DNA of 64,000 nucleotides from Paenibacillus selenitireducens (GTDB taxonomy: Bacteria > Bacillota > Bacilli > Paenibacillales > Paenibacillaceae), in NCBI RefSeq assembly GCF_002021565.1, contig NZ_MSZX01000013.1, positions 27-64,026 on the forward strand, given 5' to 3'. The notes beneath the pieces are model-generated. The model was not told the DNA's origin and did no database searches. It saw only the letters and a list, made by a program, of their open reading frames with translations. Positions within the stretch are counted from its first letter, which is position 1; each line of letters opens with the position of its first letter. Below, piece after piece: positions 1 to 8,221 of this stretch. Made by a program: the position numbers and the translations under genes.

Positions 1-14
1 GGTGTTGGTATATT

Positions 15-49
15 AAGCTCATCCCAGTTCATCGGGGATGAGCTTTTCT
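15..49 (+). terminator. Rho-independent terminator-like hairpin
   Basis: A perfect 11-bp stem (15-25 with 35-45, arm AAGCTCATCCC, loop of nine bases) is followed by a T-rich run. It probably ends a gene that lies left of the window, or marks sequence just outside the IS110 element. No coding region in the window ends here. Confidence 0.6.
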
Positions 50-59
50 TTTATACTTA

Positions 60-239
60 AAAGATTAGCACTGGGTTAAGAACGAATGTGGTGTTGGGAC
101 TTAGATCTCGTCACATAAAGTGTTTCAGCCCTAGCAATGTTCATACCCCGATTTAGCTGGTTGGGCCTAGAGCCCGTATCACCGTGCCAACCTGTGGAGA
201 GCATTTGTTTTGGGTCCTAGTGTCATCCAAGGAGGTCAT
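60..239 (+). ncRNA. Candidate IS110 bridge-RNA region
   Basis: The roughly 180 bases before the IS110 transposase contain no reading frame of their own but can fold: GGTT/AACC (159-162 with 189-192) can enclose a GGGC/GCCC hairpin (163-166 with 172-175). In IS110-family elements the non-coding end upstream of the recombinase is known to encode the bridge RNA that pairs with target and donor DNA. Position and length fit that model; the guide loops cannot be assigned without the element ends, so this is an inference from family and location. Confidence 0.4.
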
Positions 240-1448
240 ATGAATCAACCTGTTTTAAGTATCGATATTGCGAAGGGGAAGAGCGTTGCCGCTGCCTTCA
301 CTTCCTATGGCGTACAAGTGAAAAAGCCCTTCTCTTTCTCCCATTCACCTGATCATGTTTCGTCATTGCTTTCAGTTCTTGTTCAGCTTGAAGAATCTAC
401 AACGCTGCGACCAACTGTCGTTATGGAGGCGACTGGTAATTATTCGAAGCCTATTGCTTCTTTCTTTTTCTCGCACGGGTATCCCGTTTTCTTGTTAAAC
501 CCCTTAACGACTCATGAGCTCAAAAAGCGCTCTACTCGTAAGGTAAAGACCGATCCTATTGATGCAATTCGAATTGCTAATGCATTCTATTTAGGGGAAG
601 GTACGCCAATCATGCCAATGGATGAAAAGGTCACTGAACTACGGTTTCTCTGTCGCCAACATGCCCAATGGAAAGCTCTTCTTGGTGAAGTTCAGCTGCA
701 ATTCCGTTCCATTCTGGATTTGGCTTTTCCGGGCTATGACAAGGCTTTTCAGAACATTTTCAACCCTTCATCCATTCAGCTTCTCACTAAATTCCCTTCC
801 CCCTCAGCTTTACTGACTGCGGACAAAGAGGACGTATTAACCATTCTTATGCTGAATCGAAGAGGTCGTACTTGGAATGAAGATAAATACGCGCAGCTTC
901 TGGGAATTGCGCGGAGTAGCCTTCCTGATCCGTGTGGATCTCAGGCGCATATATTTGCAATGCAGAATTTCATAGGGTTATTCAAGGCTTACCAAGAAGG
1001 AATTACAGCACTCGAAAAACAAATGGAATCCTTAGTTCAAGAATCTTCTGCCTACCACCTACTACGATCGATCCCTGGGGTGGGGCCGATTACTGCGGCA
1101 ATGATTCACGCTGAAATTGGGGACATAAAAAGGTTCCCTTCCGTGAAACAGTTGACCGCTTTTGCAGGGCTGGATTCATCTGTTTACGAGTCAGGAACCT
1201 TTAAAGCAAACCAGAATCGTATCTCAAAACGGGGCTCTGCATATCTCCGTACAGCGCTCTACCAAGCAACAGTTGGGGGTATCTCAAAGCAAATCCACGG
1301 CCCTCGAAATCCGATTCTATGGCAATATTACCAGCAAAAACGACTTGAAGGCAAACCTGCCAAAGTTGCCATTGTGGCGACTTCAAACAAGCTTTTGCGC
1401 ATGATTTACGGAATTTTGAGTAACGACGCGCCCTTTCAGAGCAAATAA
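240..1448 (+). CDS. IS110-family transposase/recombinase
   Basis: A 402-residue DEDD recombinase that would move its element through a seeker-type, RNA-guided reaction as known for the family. The N-terminal RuvC-like domain shows the acidic residues in SIDIAKGKS, VVMEATGNYS and KTDPIDAIRIA; the C-terminal Transposase_20 region shows LLRSIPGVGPITAAMI, LTAFAGLD and ISKRGSAYLRTALYQA. The start is set at the ATG at 240 because AAGGAGG (229-235) lies five bases upstream; an in-frame start 30 bases earlier has no such site. Length is normal and there is no internal stop, so it may still be active. Confidence 0.93.
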   Translation: MNQPVLSIDIAKGKSVAAAFTSYGVQVKKPFSFSHSPDHVSSLLSVLVQLEESTTLRPTVVMEATGNYSKPIASFFFSHGYPVFLLNPLTTHELKKRSTRKVKTDPIDAIRIANAFYLGEGTPIMPMDEKVTELRFLCRQHAQWKALLGEVQLQFRSILDLAFPGYDKAFQNIFNPSSIQLLTKFPSPSALLTADKEDVLTILMLNRRGRTWNEDKYAQLLGIARSSLPDPCGSQAHIFAMQNFIGLFKAYQEGITALEKQMESLVQESSAYHLLRSIPGVGPITAAMIHAEIGDIKRFPSVKQLTAFAGLDSSVYESGTFKANQNRISKRGSAYLRTALYQATVGGISKQIHGPRNPILWQYYQQKRLEGKPAKVAIVATSNKLLRMIYGILSNDAPFQSK

Positions 1449-1567
1449 CGGATATTAATAGTTATATTTTACCATTAACTCGCTTCTTGCAGTAGGCTTA
1501 TTTGAGTCTGCATTCTTTGGAGTTCTGAAATCTTAAATCTGTTGAATCTTGACTTTGATTAGCTGGT

Positions 1568-2091
1568 TTATGTGAAGTCCCTACCTTCTTCGAAATAACT
1601 ACTCAAAATATTATTGAATTCCTGCAGTTCCAAACGTTTTGTTAATTGTTTTTTCATAATCTTCCCATTCAAAATAAAATGGTCCTATATTAATTGCTTT
1701 ATTGTCTGGTTCTAATTTGAAATCCCGCCAGATAACAAGATTTTCTTCCCTCTCAATAAATACCGAAATAAATCCACATTCTTCATCACCGCACCATGGA
1801 CAAACTAGAATGGGAAATCTGTAGTATAAATATGGATGTGTTTGTTTCAGTAAAAAATAATCAACCATTTGTCTTTGATATTCTTCACTTCCCCACCCAA
1901 GGGACGGAACTAAATCATATTTCTTAAGCATGTGGTAAAGTGATATATCATCAATAATTAAATCTGCAAACATAGTATTTTTATTTCCTTCTTTATCTGG
2001 ATCTGTATCCGTATAGCGACAAGCAGGTAATGTTCGTAAGTAGTTCATGGGTTTCATTTTTCTCCTTTTATCTTGTAGGGATTTCACATAA
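1568..2091. repeat. 17-bp inverted repeats flanking a small gene
   Basis: TTATGTGAAGTCCCTAC at 1568-1584 and its near-perfect reverse complement at 2075-2091 (16 of 17 positions match) bracket the small gene at 1611-2057. The right copy merges with the longer imperfect palindrome at 2075-2255. The arrangement suggests the gene travels, or has travelled, as a discrete unit. Confidence 0.6.
1611..2057 (-). CDS. Hypothetical protein with a CPWCG motif
   Basis: A 148-residue soluble protein that I do not recognise. The middle contains CPWCGDEECG, a cysteine cluster that could bind a metal, followed by a beta-rich, acidic C-terminal half; there is no signal peptide or membrane segment. The ATG at 2057 is preferred because AAAGGAGA sits just upstream, whereas the longer in-frame version begins inside the flanking repeat. 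The gene is visibly AT-richer than the chromosome further right and sits between cassette-like repeat sites, so lateral acquisition is likely. An immunity or accessory role is possible but unsupported. Confidence 0.7.
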   Translation of the reverse strand: MKPMNYLRTLPACRYTDTDPDKEGNKNTMFADLIIDDISLYHMLKKYDLVPSLGWGSEEYQRQMVDYFLLKQTHPYLYYRFPILVCPWCGDEECGFISVFIEREENLVIWRDFKLEPDNKAINIGPFYFEWEDYEKTINKTFGTAGIQ

Positions 2092-2255
2092 CGTCCCTGT
2101 ATTCACGAACCCGAGAACCTTAAAGCGATAAAGTCGCCGGTCGCGACTGCGGTTAGGTTCGCAGGGTTGTCCGCCTGATTCCTCTTCTCCGAATCGCCTC
2201 TGGCTGACCGAGGGCCGTATGGCCCGAAGCATGAATACGTTGTTATCGGAAGTTA
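2075..2255. repeat. Imperfect palindromic, attC-like site
   Basis: The ends of this non-coding block are related in inverted orientation: ATAACGTCCCTGTATTCACG near 2089-2108 on the plus strand and, read on the minus strand from about 2248, CGATAACAACGTATTCATG. Five (ATAAC) and eight (TATTCAyG) positions pair, with a few extra bases on one arm, around a GC-rich core that includes a GGGCC/GGCCC hairpin near 2213-2226. This architecture (7-bp-like core sites ending in GTTAT, extrahelical bases, variable centre) resembles integron attC sites or a Bacillus-type mobile repeat. It separates two genes on the minus strand. Confidence 0.5.
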
Positions 2256-2286
2256 TTACCTACTTTGAATCACTATCAAACTATCC

Positions 2287-3330
2287 CTACAATACTTTAT
2301 TAATATAAGGAATTTTTCTAATAAGAAAGTGACTGATTGAAAAACTCACTGAAATCCCCAATCCAGTAACTAAAATAAACCGAAAATATGCGGATACAGG
2401 AATAGATTCAACGAGGTATTGTAATATTACAACCACTGGTACATGTATGATGTAAACAGTAAATGCGTTCAAAGATAATATTCGTAATAAAGCATTGGAT
2501 TTTTTTCCAATTCGTTGGAATAGGAATATTAATCCTATGCTCATTCCCATACACAGGAATGATTCAATAAAGGAATATTGTAGACTTCCGAAATTCAATC
2601 CTCCAGGTTGAAAAGAAGTTACCCATCCAGAATAAGCCACGGAGGCAAGTACAAACCCAATTATGGTCCATAATATTCCTATGACTTTAGGAATTCGAAC
2701 AATCCAATTATTTTTTGCTCCCACTAATCCTATAATAAAGAAACATATATATTGAGGGACATGGGCGAACTCGGTTTGAATAATCCAGATAAATCCAATC
2801 CAATGATCAATAGGATACCAAATTCGTATTATAAACGTCACCAATGCGACAAAAACAGTGAAGAGAAAAATTACATAAAAACTCGGAAATGGTTTATACA
2901 CGTATTGTCTTGAATGCCTAGGCTTCAGCAAATATGATTGAACTAATGCAAAAATAATTACATAAATCAACAGATGTTGAAGAAACCATAAATGTCCAAA
3001 ATTAATCACTGGCCAAGAAAATGGTATTAACAAAAAGAATCCAATTATCAAGGGAATACCCAATCGAATAGTTCGCTCTCTTAAAAAGCATCCTAAGCCT
3101 TTCTTCTCAAGAGATGCTGGAACAAAGTACGCAGATATTAGGAAAAATAGACTCATGAAAAATGCGGCATTTACAGCAAAAAAAGAACCTAAACCCGGTG
3201 AATCATCTGTTGTGAAATACCACCATCCGTTTGATCCCCCATATGGTTGCCCAGCATGATGTGAAACAACCAGCATAATTAAAAATACTTTCAAATTATC
3301 CATGAAGTTGATGCGATCTTTCACAGTCAT
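2287..3330 (-). CDS. Acyltransferase family 3 membrane protein
   Basis: A 347-residue, about ten-helix membrane protein of the Acyl_transf_3 family, which transfers acyl (often acetyl) groups to cell-envelope polysaccharides or similar acceptors. The N-terminal signature DNLKVFLIMLVVSHHAGQPY carries the expected histidines near the start of the first helix. AAGGGGG lies upstream of the ATG at 3330. The coding sequence is much AT-richer than neighbouring chromosomal genes, and repeat sites related to each other lie on both sides (2075-2255 and 3378-3406), so it looks like cargo of an accessory region rather than part of an envelope operon. The substrate cannot be predicted. Confidence 0.85.
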   Translation of the reverse strand: MTVKDRINFMDNLKVFLIMLVVSHHAGQPYGGSNGWWYFTTDDSPGLGSFFAVNAAFFMSLFFLISAYFVPASLEKKGLGCFLRERTIRLGIPLIIGFFLLIPFSWPVINFGHLWFLQHLLIYVIIFALVQSYLLKPRHSRQYVYKPFPSFYVIFLFTVFVALVTFIIRIWYPIDHWIGFIWIIQTEFAHVPQYICFFIIGLVGAKNNWIVRIPKVIGILWTIIGFVLASVAYSGWVTSFQPGGLNFGSLQYSFIESFLCMGMSIGLIFLFQRIGKKSNALLRILSLNAFTVYIIHVPVVVILQYLVESIPVSAYFRFILVTGLGISVSFSISHFLIRKIPYINKVL

Positions 3331-3377
3331 CTAAATCAATTCCCCCTTGGAATACAACTTTTAAGTTTTGTAAGAAT

Positions 3378-3406
3378 TTCCGATAACGTCTTATTCACGA
3401 ACTTCG
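3378..3406. repeat. Second copy of the attC-like half site
   Basis: TTCCGATAACGTCTTATTCA plus the following CGAAC closely matches the 2082-2111 stretch (shared ATAACGTC, TATTCACGAAC). It lies 48 bases upstream of the acyltransferase start, in the same relative position that the 2082-2111 copy has to the small gene, so each of the two genes is preceded by one copy. Confidence 0.55.
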
Positions 3407-3453
3407 CAAATTTCCATGTGTAGGGTATTCGTCGAAACTTTTGAACCCTTCCC

Positions 3454-5019
3454 TTAGTCCATGCTAACGATCCTTTGTTCCGCTACATCCCATCGCCACG
3501 GAACCGAATTCCCGCGCAGATGGATACCGCCATACCACTCGTCAATCCCATTCTTAACGACTCGATCTTCTTGTCCTTCCAGCATGTGTCGACCCATCTC
3601 CGTCAGAACAACATGACAGTGGCGAAAAGACGAAGGCATATTTTTGTAGTCTGGAAAAGTATCCAGCCCTTCGATATGCAGCAGCGGATAGAGCCCTTGT
3701 GTCATCTTCGACAAACTATGCCAATACTGAAGATCACCCATCCCGAGATCATTTAAGTGATTGCCTACCTGCTTGAATAAGTCCAGCGGATTATTCACGC
3801 CGTTATCCACCTTCTCCAATGTGGTCTGCTCAATGACACCAAGTCCATTATATGTAGAAGGCAGCCGGGATAAATGCAGTTGAAACGCATCATGAACGAA
3901 TGGCAAGGCAGACGTATCCCCTTGTAAAATCTCTGCCAGCTGCAACGGATCTGAAGCAGCATAAGCCTCCCATACCGCGCTTCCGAGACGAAGCTCATCC
4001 TCACCTACCGTTTGCCAGGTCCCTGATAAGGTTTCCATTTGTTCAACGGATAACTGGCCAAGCCCCCGGAACAATTCGATCCCTGGATAAGAGCCGATAC
4101 ACAATAAGCTGAGCTTGGTCCGACCTAGAGGACGCTGGGCGAACCAATGCAATAAATAACAGAGCATCGTCTGATCGAACAGGTCATGTTCGAACCATAA
4201 CACGACTTCCTCGTAGTTCTGGAAATCAGCTAGCGTTTGTTCTTGTGCAGTACATCCACGTATATATTCTGCGCTTGGAATCCCCAAGCTGTGCTCCAAG
4301 TATTGCGCGCGAACCGATCGATTTGCGAATTGCGCCGGGTCTACAAAGATGGGGCCTTCGGGGAAAACCTCTCTCCATACAAGTACATCCCCCTGCACGA
4401 TTCCTTGCCTTAGCTTGTCTGCAACGAAATCACCGTTAACGATATGAAGCATTTGTTTTCCTCCTTCGTAGAGATCCTTGAACACCGAGACGAAATCGGC
4501 CACCGGAAGCGTACCCTTCAATTTGCTGCGCGCGTCGAACAGCCGTTTTTTTAATGCAGAGACCGGGGTACCTACATACGCTGAGATTTCCTGAAGAGAG
4601 TACCCATGAAAATAAAACAACTGAACCGCGATGCGCATGTTGGACGATAAAGCCGAGATAGAATCATGCAAAATCTGCTGCATTTCCTTTCGTTCAACCA
4701 CTTCCGATACATCTAGAAAAGTGCTAGCCGTTTGCGCGGCTTCTTGAATCGATACGATCTGCGGCTGCCTCCCGCGCAAGACACGATAACTTTGACGGAT
4801 CACGATCGTCTTGAACCAGCCGGGAAAAGCTTCCGCTTGTTGTAATTGACTCAAATGAATGAACGCTTCCGCAAAGGACTCTTGCACGACATCCTCTGCT
4901 AAATGTGCATCTCGTAATTTTTCATACGCTACCGTGTACGCCATGGCTGTAAATTGCCGGACAAGTTGATGAAAGGCTTCTTGGTCCCCTTGTTTTGCTT
5001 GTTCCACCCAGTGTAACAC
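3454..5019 (-). CDS. ECF sigma factor fused to a DUF1835-type domain
   Basis: A 521-residue two-part protein. Residues about 1-175 are a Group IV (ECF) sigma factor: region 2 around DAHLAEDVVQESFAEAF and region 4 with SALSSNMRIAVQLFYFHGYS. The rest begins with a self-contained-looking MLHIVNGDFVADKLRQ start and has the GD and EHDLFDQ motifs typical of DUF1835 proteins, often found with DUF3658. The GTG at 5019 is chosen because GAGGAGGGG lies just upstream; an upstream ATG lacks a binding site. No anti-sigma gene is adjacent, so the C-terminal domain may control the sigma part. It is transcribed alone. Confidence 0.85.
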   Translation of the reverse strand: MLHWVEQAKQGDQEAFHQLVRQFTAMAYTVAYEKLRDAHLAEDVVQESFAEAFIHLSQLQQAEAFPGWFKTIVIRQSYRVLRGRQPQIVSIQEAAQTASTFLDVSEVVERKEMQQILHDSISALSSNMRIAVQLFYFHGYSLQEISAYVGTPVSALKKRLFDARSKLKGTLPVADFVSVFKDLYEGGKQMLHIVNGDFVADKLRQGIVQGDVLVWREVFPEGPIFVDPAQFANRSVRAQYLEHSLGIPSAEYIRGCTAQEQTLADFQNYEEVVLWFEHDLFDQTMLCYLLHWFAQRPLGRTKLSLLCIGSYPGIELFRGLGQLSVEQMETLSGTWQTVGEDELRLGSAVWEAYAASDPLQLAEILQGDTSALPFVHDAFQLHLSRLPSTYNGLGVIEQTTLEKVDNGVNNPLDLFKQVGNHLNDLGMGDLQYWHSLSKMTQGLYPLLHIEGLDTFPDYKNMPSSFRHCHVVLTEMGRHMLEGQEDRVVKNGIDEWYGGIHLRGNSVPWRWDVAEQRIVSMD

Positions 5020-5182
5020 GTTACTCCCCTCCTCTTGTCTGTGTTCTATATATAAGTGCCGAAAAAGCACATAAAGGTTACGGATGGCTAGAAGGATAAA
5101 GATGTAGCTCTACAAACATGGGAAGGCCGTCGACTTTATCGACAGCCTAAATAACATTTATTTTGATTTGTCGTCCAGATGA

Positions 5183-7294
5183 TTATGGGGTATTTGTTGA
5201 ATTCGATGGTTTATTCCCGGTGTTCTGATTCGGATTCGTAACGGGCGCCATTTTCTTCGTAGGCTGTTTCGGTACCCCGTCCAACCCAATCTCCGCATCA
5301 TAGGCATCAAAGATTTGACGAGCAATCGGAGCCGCCGACCGGCCTCCGTAACCCCCCTCCGGTACGACAACGGCAACGGCTAGCACCGGATTGTCTGCAG
5401 GAGCATAGGCTATAAACACCGCATTCTCGACCATAGCTCCTCCGCTCACGGTTTGCTGGGACGTACCTGTTTTACGATTGTACTTATAAGGGAATCCCTC
5501 GAACCCATCCACGGGAACTTTGCTCATCCCAGCCTCGATTGTATTCCAATACGAATCGTTAAATTTCACTTTATTCAGAACTTCGGGTTGAAAGGACTTC
5601 AAGACCTTCCCGTTAATGTCCCGAATTTCTTTCACGAATTGCGGCTTCATCCGTATCCCGCGGTTCGCGAGCACCGTCGCGTATTGCGCTAGCTGTAATG
5701 TCGTGTACCGACCTTGTTGTCCAAAAGATGCATAGACCAGCGCCGACTGTAGACTATCTTTGGCCGCCGAGTTAAAGTAATCTATGATTCCTGCATTCTC
5801 GTTCAACAGACCGCTGCCGGTAACGACCCCCAGCCCGAACTCCTTCATGTAGTCATCCCATTTATTGACGCCTTTCATGCCGTCCCGCATATATAGCTTG
5901 TTCCCCACCATTTCGGCCATAAAGACATTCGATGATCTCTCAATCGCGCTAGACGCCGTAATCTCGCCATTGGCTCGACTGGACGCATTGCGTACTCTTG
6001 CTTCCGATCCTGCTTTCCCGTAAATGAACATCCCACGGTCGGGATATTTCGTACGCGCGGTGAACAAATTCTCCTGCAGCCCAACGAGTACCGTTAAGGG
6101 CTTAATCACCGACCCTAAATATACAATGGAAGAGGGATGTTTATTCTGCTCCTCTTTGGTCGCATACTTCTGAGATACAGATCGAATCGTACCATTCACA
6201 TAACGTGTTTCAATATCCTTATATTCTTCATTACTGATTTTGCCGCCGCGCCAAATATTCGGATCGTAATCCGGCATGCTGGCCATCGCTACGATATTCC
6301 CCGTCTTCACTTCCATCGCAACCGCGTAGCCCGCGTGCGCATTCGGCTTAAAGCCAACGGCACTGGAGGCATTCGCATTAATACGTTGAATTCCAGCCAT
6401 GATGGCGTCCTCTGTCTTCATTTGGACTTGCTTATGTATTGTTAAAAATAGATTATTGCCTTTCTCAGGCTTCGTCAATTCCATGGGACCGATAACACGA
6501 TTCGCATTATTGACCGGAAATGTCTTAATGCCGTTCTTACCGCGTAATTCATTCTGGAACATATACTCAATCCCATCGAAGCCAACATCTTCATTCGGTA
6601 AATATTTCTCATCTTTTTCCTTATTAGATTCCTCGATTTTACGATAATAATCCAGACCGCCCTCCGGATTGATTGCCGATTTATATTTTTTCAAATAGCC
6701 GATTAATTGGACCGCAATCGTATCTTCGGAATAGTTACGAATACTCTCTTCAACGACCTCAATGCCCGGGAACTCTGTTTTATGCTGCATGAAATAAGAG
6801 ATTTCCGCTTGGGTTAATCCCGATTTAATCCGACGCGGTACAAACCCGTAATTCAATCTTGAATCCACGTCCATTTGATTCCAAATATCCTCTTGGGTCA
6901 TCGCAGGTATGTTCGGATCGCCGTAGGTATCAAACCCTTCTTTCATTTTCAAAATTAGTTCATTCAGTTCCGGAATATTGCTCTCTTTCGAATAATCTTT
7001 GGATAATGTGAATTGAAGCGATTGTGTTGACGTCGAATAGGCAATCGTCTCTCCATCCCGATCAAAGATCGATCCGCGAATAGGCGGGATGGGAACATCG
7101 CGGTACCGCATTTCGTTCGCTTTGGCTTTTAATTCCGGGCCTTCGACGAACTGCAGAATTGCTAGTCTCACAATGAGCGCTGTAAATACGATAAATGACA
7201 TAAAAAAGAATAGATTTAAGCGCAAGGATAAACTTCGTTGATTGGTAATTTCACGTTTTTGTGGATCATCCAGCGGAAAATTTCCCATAGTCAC
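5183..7294 (-). CDS. Class B penicillin-binding protein (PBP2/PbpA-like transpeptidase)
   Basis: A 703-residue D,D-transpeptidase that cross-links peptidoglycan at the outer face of the membrane. One N-terminal helix (about residues 25-47) anchors it; a dimerisation domain with RGSIFDRDG follows, then the transpeptidase domain with SVIK (Ser about 395), SSN (about 454-456) and KTGT (about 608), all intact. The tail after about residue 680 is low-complexity, rich in Pro, Asn and Thr. Start is either GTG 7294 or ATG 7288, both downstream of AAAGGG. Similar to elongation-type PBPs (PbpA/PbpH) of Bacillus. A hairpin at 5125-5147 may end transcription. Confidence 0.9.
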   Translation of the reverse strand: MTMGNFPLDDPQKREITNQRSLSLRLNLFFFMSFIVFTALIVRLAILQFVEGPELKAKANEMRYRDVPIPPIRGSIFDRDGETIAYSTSTQSLQFTLSKDYSKESNIPELNELILKMKEGFDTYGDPNIPAMTQEDIWNQMDVDSRLNYGFVPRRIKSGLTQAEISYFMQHKTEFPGIEVVEESIRNYSEDTIAVQLIGYLKKYKSAINPEGGLDYYRKIEESNKEKDEKYLPNEDVGFDGIEYMFQNELRGKNGIKTFPVNNANRVIGPMELTKPEKGNNLFLTIHKQVQMKTEDAIMAGIQRINANASSAVGFKPNAHAGYAVAMEVKTGNIVAMASMPDYDPNIWRGGKISNEEYKDIETRYVNGTIRSVSQKYATKEEQNKHPSSIVYLGSVIKPLTVLVGLQENLFTARTKYPDRGMFIYGKAGSEARVRNASSRANGEITASSAIERSSNVFMAEMVGNKLYMRDGMKGVNKWDDYMKEFGLGVVTGSGLLNENAGIIDYFNSAAKDSLQSALVYASFGQQGRYTTLQLAQYATVLANRGIRMKPQFVKEIRDINGKVLKSFQPEVLNKVKFNDSYWNTIEAGMSKVPVDGFEGFPYKYNRKTGTSQQTVSGGAMVENAVFIAYAPADNPVLAVAVVVPEGGYGGRSAAPIARQIFDAYDAEIGLDGVPKQPTKKMAPVTNPNQNTGNKPSNSTNTP

Positions 7295-7388
7295 AAGACC
7301 CTTTCATTATCAATTTATCCATCAACTTCCAACCTAGTGTACCATAATCTAATCTTTCCGTGTCCCATAATTTTACTTTCTTCCGATG

Positions 7389-7416
7389 AAAAAACGCCTC
7401 GATTTCTCGAGACGTT
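7389..7416 (-). terminator. Rho-independent terminator
   Basis: On the minus strand a 10-bp stem (7393-7402 with 7407-7416, one G-T pair) closed by a GAAA tetraloop is followed by six T residues. It directly follows the SDR gene stop. Confidence 0.85.
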
Positions 7417-7432
7417 AGCAAACCTGTGTATG

Positions 7433-8140
7433 TTATTTCACGACGTCAGGGCAGGTCAATGACTTCCCATTATCTTCGGATGTAAGACTCAGGATATAGG
7501 GTACGGCGATCCGAGACCATTCCTCTGGCGCTTTGGAATCTGCAAGATATTGCGGACCGCAGGCTTCAAGCATCGCCGTGCGGATACCCCCTCCAGGATC
7601 TAATGCAACTGCTGCCATCGATGGCGGTAATTCCAAAGCCATAGATTGCGTTAACCCCTCGATTGCAAATTTAGATGCGCAATAAGGAGCCAGCCCGGCT
7701 TCACCCGCCCTCCCCCAACTTGAGCTAATATTAATAATAATTCCTTTCTCATCCCTCATCATCGCTGGCACGAATGCTCGGATGACATTCACGGCACCCT
7801 CAACGTTAACTCGCATGACTTGGGCGAATTCTTGGTTAGAAATATCCCAAATGGGTGCATTTCGATTCACGGCCGATGCATTATTGATCAGAAGATCGGG
7901 AGGCCCGAAACGTTGCAAGGTATCCTCGGCCCATTTCATCACGGCTTGTTCATCTGTAACATCAGCCGTCTCCAGCATATGGCGTCGATCGAATTGTTCC
8001 CGAAGCCGTGCCATCCCTGCGTCCGACCGACCGCACCCCGCGATCGTCCATCCAAGATGATCGAACCGATCCAGCATCGCTCGCCCTAACCCTTGGGTTA
8101 CGCCGGTGATAACAACCAATTTCTTTTCCTTATTCGTCAT
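7433..8140 (-). CDS. SDR-family oxidoreductase
   Basis: A 235-residue classical short-chain dehydrogenase/reductase using NAD(P)H. The nucleotide-binding TGVTQGLG motif is at the N-terminus, an NNAS-type element (LINNASAVNR) follows, and the catalytic Ser and YCASK are present. The ATG at 8140 follows GGAGGG; an ATG 39 bases upstream would add residues unlike the family start. Transcribed alone, ending in a strong terminator. The substrate is not predictable; bacterial homologues act on sugars, ketones or fatty-acyl substrates. Confidence 0.88.
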   Translation of the reverse strand: MTNKEKKLVVITGVTQGLGRAMLDRFDHLGWTIAGCGRSDAGMARLREQFDRRHMLETADVTDEQAVMKWAEDTLQRFGPPDLLINNASAVNRNAPIWDISNQEFAQVMRVNVEGAVNVIRAFVPAMMRDEKGIIINISSSWGRAGEAGLAPYCASKFAIEGLTQSMALELPPSMAAVALDPGGGIRTAMLEACGPQYLADSKAPEEWSRIAVPYILSLTSEDNGKSLTCPDVVK

Positions 8141-8221
8141 ATATGTAAGTCCCTCCGCGTGGCTCATTTCATGATTCATTCTATTTCTCGCTTAATCTAT
8201 TATTTGTTGTACGTTCTATTC

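Larger units (their letters stand above)
60..1560 (+). mobile_element. IS110-family insertion sequence (ends unresolved)
   Basis: One intact IS110-type recombinase gene with a structured 5' non-coding stretch and about 100 bases of AT-rich sequence after the stop. IS110 elements usually lack terminal inverted repeats and clear target duplications, so the limits given are only the outer bounds I consider plausible. The right side abuts a site (1568-1584) that looks like the edge of a cassette-type repeat. Confidence 0.55.
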
